From Streptomyces sp. H27-H1 (GTDB taxonomy: Bacteria > Actinomycetota > Actinomycetes > Streptomycetales > Streptomycetaceae), in assembly GCF_026627445.1 (NCBI RefSeq), contig NZ_JAPNLJ010000010.1, positions 62,001-126,000 on the forward strand: a DNA stretch of 64,000 nt, given 5' to 3'. Numbering within the stretch: the first letter of the stretch is position 1; every line of letters begins with the position of its first letter. Positions 51,330 through 60,588 of the stretch are shown one piece after another. The notes beneath the pieces are model-generated. The model saw nothing but the letters and a program-made list of their open reading frames with translations. It did not search any database and was not told the origin of the DNA. Position numbers and translations under genes: made by a program.

Positions 51330-54300
51330 CTACGAGCCGAGGATCGTGGCGAGGAACTCCCCGGTCCAACCCAGCAGTTCCCGCCCGACCAGCGGCTTCC
51401 CGCCCACCCGGGCCGTCTTCGGCCGCGGCACCAGCACCTGCGAAGCGGCCGACTTGATCAGCGAACCCGGGTAGAGCCGCTTCAGCCGCAGTTCCTGCGA
51501 TTCGCGCAACTCCACCGGCCCGAAGCGGATGTTGGGGCCCTGGAGGGTGATGTCGCCGACCCCACAGGCGCGCGCGAGCATCCGCAGTCCGGCCACCAGC
51601 AGCAGGTTCTCCACCGGCTCCGGCAGCTTGCCGTAGCGGTCGGTGAGCTCCTCGCGGACCGCCTTGACGTCCTCCTCGGAGTTGGCCGACGCGATGGACC
51701 TGTACGCCTGGAGGCGGAGCCGCTCGCCCGGCACGTAGTCGTGCGGGACGTGCGCGTCGACCGGCAGCTCGATCTTGACCTCCAGCGGCGGCTCCTCCTC
51801 CACCCCGCCGTCCACAGCGGCCCGGTAGTCGGCCACGGCCTCGCCGACCATCCGGATGTAGAGGTCGAAGCCCACACCCGCGATGTGGCCGGACTGCTCG
51901 CCGCCGAGCAGGTTGCCGGCGCCGCGGATCTCCAGGTCCTTCATCGCCACGTACATGCCGGCGCCCATCTCGGTGTGCTGGGCGATCGTCGCGAGCCGCT
52001 CGTGCGCGGTCTCGGTCAGCGGCTTCTCCGGCGGGTAGAGGAAGTACGCGTACCCCCGCTCGCGGCCACGGCCCACCCGGCCGCGCAGCTGGTGGAGCTG
52101 GGAGAGGCCGAAGTTGTCGCCGCGCTCGACGATGAGGGTGTTGGCGTTGGAGATGTCGATGCCGGATTCGACGATCGTCGTCGAGACGAGGACGTCGAAC
52201 TTCTTCTCCCAGAAGTCCACCACGACCTGTTCCAGGGCCTGTTCCGACATCTGCCCGTGCGCCGTCGCGATGCGCGCCTCGGGCACGATCTCGCGGAGTT
52301 TGGCGGCGGCCCGGTCGATGGACTCGACGCGGTTGTGGATGTAGAAGCACTGGCCCTCGCGGAGCAGCTCTCGGCGGATCGCGGCGCCGATCTGCTTCTC
52401 CTCGTAGGGGCCGACGAAGGTGAGGACCGGGTGGCGCTCCTCGGGCGGGGTGGTGATCGTGGACATCTCGCGAATGCCGGTCACCGCCATCTCCAGGGTG
52501 CGCGGGATGGGGGTGGCGGACATCGTCAGTACGTCGACGTTGGCGCGCAGCTTCTTCAGCTGCTCCTTGTGCTCGACGCCGAACCGCTGCTCCTCGTCGA
52601 CGATGACCAGGCCCAGGTCCTTGAACTTGGTCTCCTGCGAGAACAGCCGGTGCGTGCCGATGACGATGTCGACGGAGCCCTCGCGCAGGCCCTCCAGGGT
52701 CACCTTCGACTCGCTCTCGCTCTGGAACCGGGACAGCGCCTTCACCTTGACCGGGAACTGCGCGTACCGCTCGGAGAAGGTCCCGAAGTGCTGCTGCACC
52801 AGCAGCGTGGTCGGTACGAGGACGGCGACCTGCTTGCCGTCCTGGACCGCCTTGAAGGCCGCGCGGACCGCGATCTCGGTCTTTCCGTAGCCGACGTCCC
52901 CGCAGATCAGGCGGTCCATGGGGACCGACTTCTCCATGTCCTCCTTGACCTCGGCGATGGTGGTGAGCTGGTCGGGCGTCTCCACGTACGGGAAGGCGTC
53001 CTCCAGCTCGCGCTGCCAGGGGGTGTCGGGGCCGAAGGTGTGGCCGGGGGCGGCCATGCGGGCGCTGTAGAGCTTGATCAGGTCGGCGGCGATCTCCTTG
53101 ACCGCCTTCTTCGCGCGCGCCTTGGTCTTGGTCCAGTCGGCGCCGCCGAGCCGGTGCAGGGTCGGGGACTCGCCGCCGACGTACTTGGTGACCTGCTCGA
53201 GCTGGTCGGTGGGGATGTAGAGGCGGTCGCCGGGCTGCCCGCGCTTGGCCGGCGCGTACTCGACGAGCAGGTACTCGCGGGTGGCGCCCTGCACGGTGCG
53301 CTGCACCATCTCGATGTAGCGGCCGACGCCGTGCTGCTCGTGGACGATGTAGTCGCCGACTCCCAGGGTGAGGGGGTCGATCGTCTTGCGGCGCCGGGTC
53401 GGCATCCGCCCGAGGTCCTTGGTGGCGGTGCGCTGGCCGGTCAGGTCGGTCTCGGTGAGGACGGCGAGCTTGAGCGCCGGGTCGACGAAGCCGTTGTCGA
53501 GGGAGCCGCACGAGACGTGCACCAGCGAGGGTTCCAGGGCCGTGACATCGGCCTCCAGGCGGGCCGCGACGCCCTCGCCGCCGAGCACCTCGACGGTACG
53601 GGCGGCCGGACCGTGGCCCTCGGTCAGGTAGACGGTGCGCCACCCGTCGGCGATCCAGGCCTTGGTGTCGGCGATCGCCCGGGCGGTGTCGCCCCGGTAG
53701 GCCTCGGGGGCGTGCATGCCCAGGGTGAGGGTGTCCCTGCCGACCGCGGCGTCCTCGTCGGCGGCGAACGGGGACACCGACCACCACATCATGCCGAGCT
53801 CGCGCGCGTGCTCCCGTACGTCGGCGATCCCGCGGAGCGAGGCCGCGCCCACGTCGATGGGGGCCTCGCCGCCGCCCGCGGTGGCGGCCCAGGAGGCCAT
53901 CAGGAACTCCTGCGAGGTCGCCACCAGGTCCGAGGCCCGCGTCCGCACCCGCTCCGGGTCGCACACGACGGCCATGGCCCCGGCGGGCAGTACGTCGATC
54001 AGCAGCTCCATGTCGTCGACCAGGACCGGGGCCAGGGACTCCATGCCCTCGACGGCGATCCCCTCGGCGAGCTTGTGCAGCAGCTCGCCGAGTTCGGGGT
54101 GGAGCTCGGCGAGGGCCGCGGCGCGCTCCCGCACCTCGTCGGTGAGCAGCAGTTCCCGGCAGGGCGGGGCCCACAGCCCGTGCGCGGCGATCTCCAGGGA
54201 GCGCTGGTCGGCGACCTTGAAGTAGCGGATCTCCTCGACCTCGTCGCCCCAGAACTCCACGCGCAGCGGGTGTTCCTCGGTGGGCGGGAACACGTCGAGG

Positions 54301-54866
54301 ATGCCGCCGCGCACCGCGAACTCGCCACGCTTCTCGACGAGCTCCACGCGGGCGTACGCGGCGGCGGCCAGTGCGTGCGTCACCGCGCCGAGGTCCACGC
54401 TCTCGCCCTGGCGCAGGCTCACCGGGACCAGGTCTCCGAGGCCCTTGACCTGCGGCTGGAGCACGGAGCGGATCGGCGCGACGACCACGGACACCGGGCC
54501 CGTCGCGGGGTCGTCCTTGCTCGGGTGCGCGAGCCGGCGGAGCACGGCGATACGGCGGCCGACGGTGTCGCTGCGCGGTGAGAGCCGCTCGTGCGGGAGC
54601 GTCTCCCAGGACGGGTACTCCGCGACCTCGTCGGGCGGCAGCAGCGAGCGCAGCGCGGCGGCCAGGTCCTCGGCCTCCCGGCCGGTGGCGGTGACCGCGA
54701 GCACGGTCCGGTCGGTACGGGCGGCCAGCGCGGCGATGGCGAAGGGCCGCGCGGCGGCCGGGCCGACGAGGTCCACGTGCATGCGGTTGCCGTCGCCGGC
54801 CGCGGTGACCGCCTCGGCGAGTGCGGGGTCCCGGGTGACGGCGTCGAGCAGTCCGTGCAAGCTCAT
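51330..54866 (-). CDS. mfd: Mfd transcription-repair coupling factor
   Basis: A 1,178-residue DNA translocase that removes RNA polymerase stalled at DNA damage and recruits UvrA. The N-terminal UvrB-homology region spans about 30-330; the RNAP-interaction domain starts with VGDYIVHEQHGVGRYIEM near 500; the helicase motor has Walker A GDVGYGKTEIA near 654, TTLLVQQH, DEEQRFGVEHKE near 757 (the DEEQ box), and MSATPIPRTLEMA; HQLRGRVGRG and GYAYFLYPP lie further on; the C-terminal TRCF domain includes FDLYIRMVGEAV. ATG at 54866 is preferred; an ATG 17 codons upstream is in frame. Stands between two terminators. Confidence 0.96.
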   Translation of the reverse strand: MSLHGLLDAVTRDPALAEAVTAAGDGNRMHVDLVGPAAARPFAIAALAARTDRTVLAVTATGREAEDLAAALRSLLPPDEVAEYPSWETLPHERLSPRSDTVGRRIAVLRRLAHPSKDDPATGPVSVVVAPIRSVLQPQVKGLGDLVPVSLRQGESVDLGAVTHALAAAAYARVELVEKRGEFAVRGGILDVFPPTEEHPLRVEFWGDEVEEIRYFKVADQRSLEIAAHGLWAPPCRELLLTDEVRERAAALAELHPELGELLHKLAEGIAVEGMESLAPVLVDDMELLIDVLPAGAMAVVCDPERVRTRASDLVATSQEFLMASWAATAGGGEAPIDVGAASLRGIADVREHARELGMMWWSVSPFAADEDAAVGRDTLTLGMHAPEAYRGDTARAIADTKAWIADGWRTVYLTEGHGPAARTVEVLGGEGVAARLEADVTALEPSLVHVSCGSLDNGFVDPALKLAVLTETDLTGQRTATKDLGRMPTRRRKTIDPLTLGVGDYIVHEQHGVGRYIEMVQRTVQGATREYLLVEYAPAKRGQPGDRLYIPTDQLEQVTKYVGGESPTLHRLGGADWTKTKARAKKAVKEIAADLIKLYSARMAAPGHTFGPDTPWQRELEDAFPYVETPDQLTTIAEVKEDMEKSVPMDRLICGDVGYGKTEIAVRAAFKAVQDGKQVAVLVPTTLLVQQHFGTFSERYAQFPVKVKALSRFQSESESKVTLEGLREGSVDIVIGTHRLFSQETKFKDLGLVIVDEEQRFGVEHKEQLKKLRANVDVLTMSATPIPRTLEMAVTGIREMSTITTPPEERHPVLTFVGPYEEKQIGAAIRRELLREGQCFYIHNRVESIDRAAAKLREIVPEARIATAHGQMSEQALEQVVVDFWEKKFDVLVSTTIVESGIDISNANTLIVERGDNFGLSQLHQLRGRVGRGRERGYAYFLYPPEKPLTETAHERLATIAQHTEMGAGMYVAMKDLEIRGAGNLLGGEQSGHIAGVGFDLYIRMVGEAVADYRAAVDGGVEEEPPLEVKIELPVDAHVPHDYVPGERLRLQAYRSIASANSEEDVKAVREELTDRYGKLPEPVENLLLVAGLRMLARACGVGDITLQGPNIRFGPVELRESQELRLKRLYPGSLIKSAASQVLVPRPKTARVGGKPLVGRELLGWTGEFLATILGS

Positions 54867-55124
54867 GAAGGCGGCTTTCCGTCCGGTGAGGTGCGGTGGG
54901 TTCCCGCGAGGCGGCAACGCGAAGGACCCGACACGTCGAACGGGCCGGGGGCTCCCACCCTACGACGCCGGGGTGACACCCGCGCGAGGGATCGGCGCCG
55001 CCGCGGATGGCGGGGGCCCGCCGCCGGCGCGGGACCGGGCGCCCGGGTGGGGCGCCGGGGCTCTGGGCAGGGCCGCCCCGCCGCCGGGGCCGGGCGGCCA
55101 CGGCCCCCGCCCGGCCCACGCCGA
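54867..55124. other. mfd upstream region
   Basis: A strongly GC-rich stretch with no credible gene. No clear -35/-10 pair for mfd was found. Confidence 0.35.
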
Positions 55125-55162
55125 CCGGCCCCGGTCCGCCCGAAGGGGTGGACCGGGGCCGG
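55125..55162. terminator. 13-bp perfect stem after the second ABC permease
   Basis: 55125-55137 pairs with 55150-55162 across 12 nt, just beyond the minus-strand permease stop. Confidence 0.88.
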
Positions 55163-55187
55163 GGCGTTCCCCCGTACGACCGACCGG

Positions 55188-57761
55188 CTACTCGCTGGCG
55201 ATCGCGTTCAGGACGTTCATCCGGCCCGCCCGGAAGGCCGGGACCAGCGCGGCCAGCAGGCCGACCAGGGCGGAGCCGGCGAAGACTCCGAGGATCGTCG
55301 GCCACGGGATCTCGAGGATCTTCATGCCCTGCAGTGCGAGGAGCTGGTGGGCGGTGGCGCCCCAGCCCATGCCGAGCCCGAGGCCCAGCAGGGCGCCGAA
55401 GAGGGCGATGACCACCGACTCCAGGCGGATCATGCGGCGCAGCTGGCGGCGGGAGAGGCCGATGGCGCGCATCAGGCCGATCTCGCGGGTCCGCTCGACC
55501 ACCGAGAGGGCCAGGGTGTTCACCACGCCCAGGACCGCGACGATGATCGCGAGGGCGAGGAGTGCGTAGACCACGTTCAGCAGCTGGCCGACCTGGTCCT
55601 TCAGGGCCTGCTTGTAGTCCGTCTGGTTGAGCACCTGGTACTGCGGGTACTCGGCCAGGTCCGCCTTGACCGCCTTGTACGCGGCGTCGTCCTGGCCGTC
55701 CTTCGCGGTGGCCAGCAGCATGAAGGGCCTCGGCAGCTTGTCGGCCGGCACGTTGGCCTCGGCGACTGCGGTGCTGATGTACTTCATGCCCTTGTCGAGG
55801 TTCGAGTCGTCGCTGGTGATCCCCGCGACCTCGAGCTTGACGGTCTTGCCGCCGGTGAAGGCGACCGTCAGCTCGTCGCCGAGCTTCACCTGGTGCTTCG
55901 TGGCGTACTCGGAGCCCACCGACATCGAGCCCGGAGCGTACGCCGCCGCGTGCTCCCCCGCGACCATCTTGCGGCGGACGTCCTTGGCGTAGGTGGGGTC
56001 CTGGGCCCCGATCGCGTCGAGTTCGGTGGTGCCGTCGGGAGCGGTGATCTTGGCGTCCACCTCGCGGTAGGCCGTGACGTGCGCCAGGCCCCCGTTCTTG
56101 CGCAGTGCCTCCTCGGCCTGCGGTACGACCGGCTGACCGGTCATGGACTGGACGATGTAGTCCGCGCCGACCGTCTTGTCGAGCTCGTCGGTGGCCGAGG
56201 CCACCATCGAGGAGCCGACCACCGACAGGCAGGCGACCAGGGCCAAGCCGATCATCAGCGCGGCCGCGGTGGCGCCGGTGCGGCGCGGGTTGCGCAGCGC
56301 GTTGCGCTCGGCGAGCCGGCCTACGGAACCGAAGGGCCGCAGTACCGGGGCGGCCAGGGCCCGGACCACGACACCGGCGAGGAGCGGGCCGATCACGATG
56401 AAGCCTATGAGGGTGAACAGGACGCCCAGGCCCAGCCACTGGGCTCCGGTGCCGGCGGCGTCGGCGGTACCGGCGAGGTACAGGGCCGCGGCGCCGATGG
56501 CGGTGAGGCTCAGGCCGACGGCGGCCCGGATCCGGCCCGCCTTCTTGTCGCCGGGGGTGCCGGACTCGCGCAGGGCCGCCATCGGGGAGACCTTGCCGGC
56601 CCGGCGGGCCGGTATGAAGGCGGAGACGACGGTGACGACGACGCCGAGCACGATGCCGACGACCGGGGTGGTCCAGGCGATCGTCAGGTCCTCGGTGGAC
56701 AGGCTCATGCCCAGCTGGCTCATGAGCTGCATCAGCCCCACCGCCAGGCCGATGCCCGCGGCGACACCGAGGAGCGAGCCGACCACACCGAGCAGCAGCG
56801 CCTCGATGACCACGGACTTGAGCACCTGGCCGCTGTCGGCGCCGATGGCCCGCATCAGGCCGATCTCACGGGTGCGCTGGGCGACCAGCATCGAGAAGGT
56901 GTTGAAGATCAGGAAGATCCCGACGAGGAAGGCGATCGCGGCGAAGCCGAGCATCACCCACTTCATGATGTCGAGGAAGTCCATGTTCTTGCGGTTGTCG
57001 TCCGCGGCTTCCTTGGCGGTCTGCAGCTTGTAGGTGTCGGCGCCGACGGCGGCGGCGACATTCTGCTTGAGCTGGGCGTCGCTCACACCGGCCTTGGCGG
57101 TGACGTTGACGTGCGTGAAGGCGTCCGGGGCGCCGAGCAGCTTCCGCTGCGCGGTGGCGGTGTCGAAGTAGACGACGGTGGCACCCGGGTTGGTGACGGT
57201 GAAGGCGGCGATTCCGGTGATCTTGGAGCGGACGTCGCCGGTGACGGCGATGGTGCGGATGTCGTCACCGAGTCCGAGGTGGTGCTTCTTCGCGGTGTCG
57301 CTGTCGATCATCACGTCGGTGGGGCCGCGCGGGGCCTGCCCCTCGATGATCTTCATCGATTTCAGTTCGTTCTCGGTCCAGTTGCCCGCGAAGGTCGGGG
57401 CTCCCGTGGTCGAGCCGAGGTTCTCGTTCTTGGAGTTGACGACGGTGACCGCCATCGAGGAGACCCCGCCCTCGGCGGACTTCACTCCCTCGGCCTTCTT
57501 CACCTGCTCGACGAGCGAGCCGGCCAGCGCCTGGGGCTTGCCGGTGTCGGGGGTGTCCCCGCTGTTCTCGGCCTCCTTCGGGGTGACCGTGACATTGGAG
57601 TTGGTGACCGCGAACAGCTTGTCGAAGGTGGTGTTCATGGTGTCCGTGAACACCAGGGTGCCGCAGACGAAGGCGACGGAGAGCATGACGGCAACGGCGG
57701 AGAGCGCCATCCGTCCCTTGTGCGCGAAGAAGTTTCGCCGCGCGGTCTTCATGACGGTCAT
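55188..57761 (-). CDS. ABC transporter permease, FtsX-like (system 2)
   Basis: An 857-residue permease with the same design as the one at 14758: N-terminal span (MALSAVAVMLSVAFVCGTLVF), external domain, first FtsX core with TREIGLMRAIGADSGQVL, then NPRRTGATAAALMIGLALV, a second external domain (GKTVKLEVAGITSDDSNLDKG region) and a second FtsX core with TREIGLMRAIGLSRRQLRRM, ending in AGRMNVLNAIASE. Start ATG overlaps the ATPase stop by 4 bp (ATGA). Substrate unknown; a role in export of lipids or antimicrobial peptides, or in envelope stress, is possible. Confidence 0.93.
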   Translation of the reverse strand: MTVMKTARRNFFAHKGRMALSAVAVMLSVAFVCGTLVFTDTMNTTFDKLFAVTNSNVTVTPKEAENSGDTPDTGKPQALAGSLVEQVKKAEGVKSAEGGVSSMAVTVVNSKNENLGSTTGAPTFAGNWTENELKSMKIIEGQAPRGPTDVMIDSDTAKKHHLGLGDDIRTIAVTGDVRSKITGIAAFTVTNPGATVVYFDTATAQRKLLGAPDAFTHVNVTAKAGVSDAQLKQNVAAAVGADTYKLQTAKEAADDNRKNMDFLDIMKWVMLGFAAIAFLVGIFLIFNTFSMLVAQRTREIGLMRAIGADSGQVLKSVVIEALLLGVVGSLLGVAAGIGLAVGLMQLMSQLGMSLSTEDLTIAWTTPVVGIVLGVVVTVVSAFIPARRAGKVSPMAALRESGTPGDKKAGRIRAAVGLSLTAIGAAALYLAGTADAAGTGAQWLGLGVLFTLIGFIVIGPLLAGVVVRALAAPVLRPFGSVGRLAERNALRNPRRTGATAAALMIGLALVACLSVVGSSMVASATDELDKTVGADYIVQSMTGQPVVPQAEEALRKNGGLAHVTAYREVDAKITAPDGTTELDAIGAQDPTYAKDVRRKMVAGEHAAAYAPGSMSVGSEYATKHQVKLGDELTVAFTGGKTVKLEVAGITSDDSNLDKGMKYISTAVAEANVPADKLPRPFMLLATAKDGQDDAAYKAVKADLAEYPQYQVLNQTDYKQALKDQVGQLLNVVYALLALAIIVAVLGVVNTLALSVVERTREIGLMRAIGLSRRQLRRMIRLESVVIALFGALLGLGLGMGWGATAHQLLALQGMKILEIPWPTILGVFAGSALVGLLAALVPAFRAGRMNVLNAIASE

Positions 57762-58546
57762 GAGGTCCGCCCACGGGCGTCGAAGTCCTTCATGCGGTCC
57801 AGGACCTGGTCGGCGGTGGGCCTGTGCATCTCGTCCACGATCCGGCCGTCGGCGAGGAAGATGACGCGGTCGGCGTAGGAGGCGGCGACCGGGTCGTGGG
57901 TGACCATGACGATGGTCTGGCCCAGTTCGTTGACCGAGCGGCGCAGGAAGCCGAGCACTTCCGCGCCGGCCCGGGAGTCGAGGTTTCCGGTGGGCTCGTC
58001 GCCGAAGATGATCTGGGGCCGGGAGGCCAGGGCGCGGGCGACCGCCACGCGCTGCTGCTGGCCGCCGGAGAGCTCGGTCGGACGGTGCTTGAGGCGGCCC
58101 GCCAGGCCCACGGTCTCCACGACCCGGTTCAGCCACTCCGCGTCGGGCTTGCGGCCCGCGATGTCCATGGGGAGCGTGATGTTCTCCAGGGCGTTGAGCG
58201 TCGGAAGCAGGTTGAAGGCCTGGAAGATGAAGCCGATCCGGTCGCGGCGCAGCTGCGTGAGCTTCTTGTCCTTCAGACCGGTGATCTCGGTGTCGTCCAG
58301 GTGGATCTGGCCGCTCGTGACCGTGTCCAGGCCGGCCAGGCAGTGCATCAGTGTGGACTTGCCGGAGCCCGAGGGACCCATGATCGCGGTGAACTGGCCG
58401 CGCTGGATGTCCACGTCCACCGAGTCGAGGGCGACGACCCGCGTCTCGCCGGAGCCGTAGGCCTTGACGACCTTCCGCGCCCGTGCCGCGACGGCCTCAT
58501 GCCCTCCAGTACCCCCGTGCCTGGTTTCGGTCATAGCCGTTGTCAC
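57758..58546 (-). CDS. ABC transporter ATPase, MacB/LolD type (system 2)
   Basis: A 262-residue ATPase with Walker A GPSGSGKST, QAFNLLP, signature LSGGQQQRVAVARAL, Walker B IIFGDEPTGNLDS and VMVTHD. It is nearly the same protein as the ATPase at 13920: long stretches such as ENITLPMDIAGRKPD and the shared C-terminal block up to GRTS agree. I prefer the GTG at 58546, seven nt after a GGGG-containing site, over the ATG at 58534, which has no ribosome site. Head of a two-gene unit with the permease. Confidence 0.93.
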   Translation of the reverse strand: MTTAMTETRHGGTGGHEAVAARARKVVKAYGSGETRVVALDSVDVDIQRGQFTAIMGPSGSGKSTLMHCLAGLDTVTSGQIHLDDTEITGLKDKKLTQLRRDRIGFIFQAFNLLPTLNALENITLPMDIAGRKPDAEWLNRVVETVGLAGRLKHRPTELSGGQQQRVAVARALASRPQIIFGDEPTGNLDSRAGAEVLGFLRRSVNELGQTIVMVTHDPVAASYADRVIFLADGRIVDEMHRPTADQVLDRMKDFDARGRTS

Positions 58547-58755
58547 GGTGCTTCCCCTCGCTTGATGCCTACGGTCGTCGGTTCGTTTCGAAAGTCTGCT
58601 GCCGGGGGGTCTACGGCGCGCTGGTGCCAATCGCCGTATCCGTAGGGGTGCTAGCCCTACCCCCGGACTCCCGCCCTGTAGAAACCAGTTAAAGACTTCC
58701 GCGGCCGTTCCTCCTCCTCCCCTGGGACGAAGCGTCCCTGGACCCTTGTGAGGAC

Positions 58756-58771
58756 GAACCCCTAGGGGTTC
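58756..58771. promoter_or_regulatory. Perfect 16-bp palindrome upstream of the DHA2 exporter
   Basis: GAACCCCTAGGGGTTC, fully self-complementary, 95 bp before the exporter start. A related broken palindrome GTAGGG-N7-CCCTAC is at 58642-58660. The 319-bp stretch 58547-58865 holds no gene and probably carries divergent promoters for both exporters. Confidence 0.6.
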
Positions 58772-58865
58772 TCGCCCGTTGGGACGAGGCGCCCTGGGGG
58801 ATACCACCCCGCGACGCCGCAGTGAGAGGGTGTCTGCGCAGGTACGCACGGGGGAAGGGTTTTTC

Positions 58866-60488
58866 ATGGGCTCAGGGGAGAGCACGGGCGCGAGTACCGA
58901 CGGCAGCGCCGGAGGCATACCCCCCGGAGGCCCGGCCGGACCCGGAGGCCCGGCCTCCGCCACGGCGGGTACGGACAAGCCGGCGGCCGCCCCGCCCGGG
59001 CGGCCCCGTAAGGCCGTCGTCGCCGCCCTGATGCTGACCATGGGCCTCGTCGCCCTCGACAGCGTCGTCGTCGCGACCGCCGTCCCGCAGATCGTCGGCG
59101 ACCTCGGCGGCTTCTCCGTCTTCTCCTGGCTCTTCTCGGGCTACATCCTGGCCGCGACGGTCACCCTGCCCGTCTACGGCAAGCTCTCCGACACCTACGG
59201 CCGCAAGCCCGTCCTGCTCCTCGGCATCAGCCTCTTCCTGCTCGGCTCGCTGCTCTGCGCGACCGCCTGGAACATGGCCGCCCTCATCGCCTTCCGGATC
59301 CTCCAGGGCCTGGGCGGCGGCGCTCTGCAGGGCACCGTCCAGACCCTGGCCGCCGATCTCTACCCGCTCAGGGAACGCCCGCGCATCCAGGCCCGGATGT
59401 CCACGGTCTGGGCCACCTCGGCGCTGACCGGCCCGGCGCTCGGCGGGCTGATCGCCACGTACACCGACTGGCGCTGGATCTTCCTGCTCAACCTGCCGGT
59501 GGCCGCCGCCGCCCTGTGGATCATCAGCCGCCACCTGGTCGAGCCCACCCGGGCCCCCGGCCGTACGGGCCCCGTCGACTGGGCGGGAGCCCTCGCCGTC
59601 TTCGCCTGCGGAGGGCTGCTGCTCTTCGCGCTGGTACAGGGCGGGGTCGCCTGGCCCTGGCTGTCCACGCCCTCGCTGGGGCTGCTCGCAGCCGCCGCCG
59701 TACTGGGCGTGCTCGTCGTCTGGATCGAACGCCGGGCCGCGCAGCCCATCCTGCCCGGCTGGGTGTGGCGCCGGCGCACCATCGCCGCCGTCAACCTCGC
59801 CATGGCCGGGCTCGGCCTGCTGATGGTCGCCCCGATGGTGTTCATGCCGACGTACGCCCAGGCCGTACTGGGCCTCGGCCCCACCGGCGCCGGCCTGGTC
59901 ACCTCCGCGATGACCCTGAGCTGGCCCATCAGCGCCGCTCTCGCCCAGCACGTCTACCGGCGCATCGGCTTCCGCAACACCGCCGCCACCGGGGTCGGGC
60001 TGGCCACCCTCATCCTCGGCTCCTTCACCCTGCTCCCCTACCCCGCCCCGGTCTGGCAGCCCGTACTGATCATGCTGCTGCTGGGCGGGGCCCTCGGCCT
60101 CTTCCAGCTCCCGCTGATCGTCGGCGTCCAGTCCACGGTGGGCTGGGAGGAGCGCGGCACCACGACGGCCTCGGTGCTGTTCTGCCGCAACGTCGGGCAG
60201 AGCGTGGGCGCGGCGCTGCTGGGGGCCGTCGCCAACGCCACCATCGCCGGCCGGCTGGCGGACGCCCCCGTATCCGGGCTCCCCTCGAACCTGGACGACG
60301 TGTCCAAGGCCCTGACCCACCCGGGCCTCCTCCCCCCGGACGCCGCCGCGTACCTGCGCCGGGCGGTGGCCGTCGCCGGGGACCACGTCTTCCTCGGCGC
60401 GACACTGGCGGCGGCCGCGTCGGCGCTGGTGCTGCTGCTGGTGGCGCCGCGACGGTTCCCGGTGCTGCCGGAGCAGCGGGAGGGGTGA
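58866..60488 (+). CDS. DHA2-family 14-span drug:H+ antiporter
   Basis: A 540-residue MFS exporter. The first 45 residues are a disordered Gly/Pro tail. From there 14 hydrophobic segments follow: VVAALMLTMGLVALDSVVVATAVPQIVGDLG holds the ALDxTIV-like motif of DHA2 pumps (here with Ser-Val), GKLSDTYGRKPVLLLG is the loop 2-3 motif A, and RILQGLGGGALQGTVQTL and LTGPALGGLIATYTDWRWIFLLNLPV are motifs B and C. Close to EmrB/QacA/actinorhodin-type exporters of drugs or own antibiotics. ATG at 58866; the 16-bp palindrome upstream is the likely regulatory site, but no regulator gene is adjacent. Confidence 0.92.
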   Translation: MGSGESTGASTDGSAGGIPPGGPAGPGGPASATAGTDKPAAAPPGRPRKAVVAALMLTMGLVALDSVVVATAVPQIVGDLGGFSVFSWLFSGYILAATVTLPVYGKLSDTYGRKPVLLLGISLFLLGSLLCATAWNMAALIAFRILQGLGGGALQGTVQTLAADLYPLRERPRIQARMSTVWATSALTGPALGGLIATYTDWRWIFLLNLPVAAAALWIISRHLVEPTRAPGRTGPVDWAGALAVFACGGLLLFALVQGGVAWPWLSTPSLGLLAAAAVLGVLVVWIERRAAQPILPGWVWRRRTIAAVNLAMAGLGLLMVAPMVFMPTYAQAVLGLGPTGAGLVTSAMTLSWPISAALAQHVYRRIGFRNTAATGVGLATLILGSFTLLPYPAPVWQPVLIMLLLGGALGLFQLPLIVGVQSTVGWEERGTTTASVLFCRNVGQSVGAALLGAVANATIAGRLADAPVSGLPSNLDDVSKALTHPGLLPPDAAAYLRRAVAVAGDHVFLGATLAAAASALVLLLVAPRRFPVLPEQREG

Positions 60489-60588
60489 GGGCCGCCGGCG
60501 GGTGGCCGGCCCCGAACCCCTCGGCTTGTCATGCTCGGGCCGAGGCGGTAACTCTCTGCGGAGACAACTCCCGGGGGGACCACACCAC

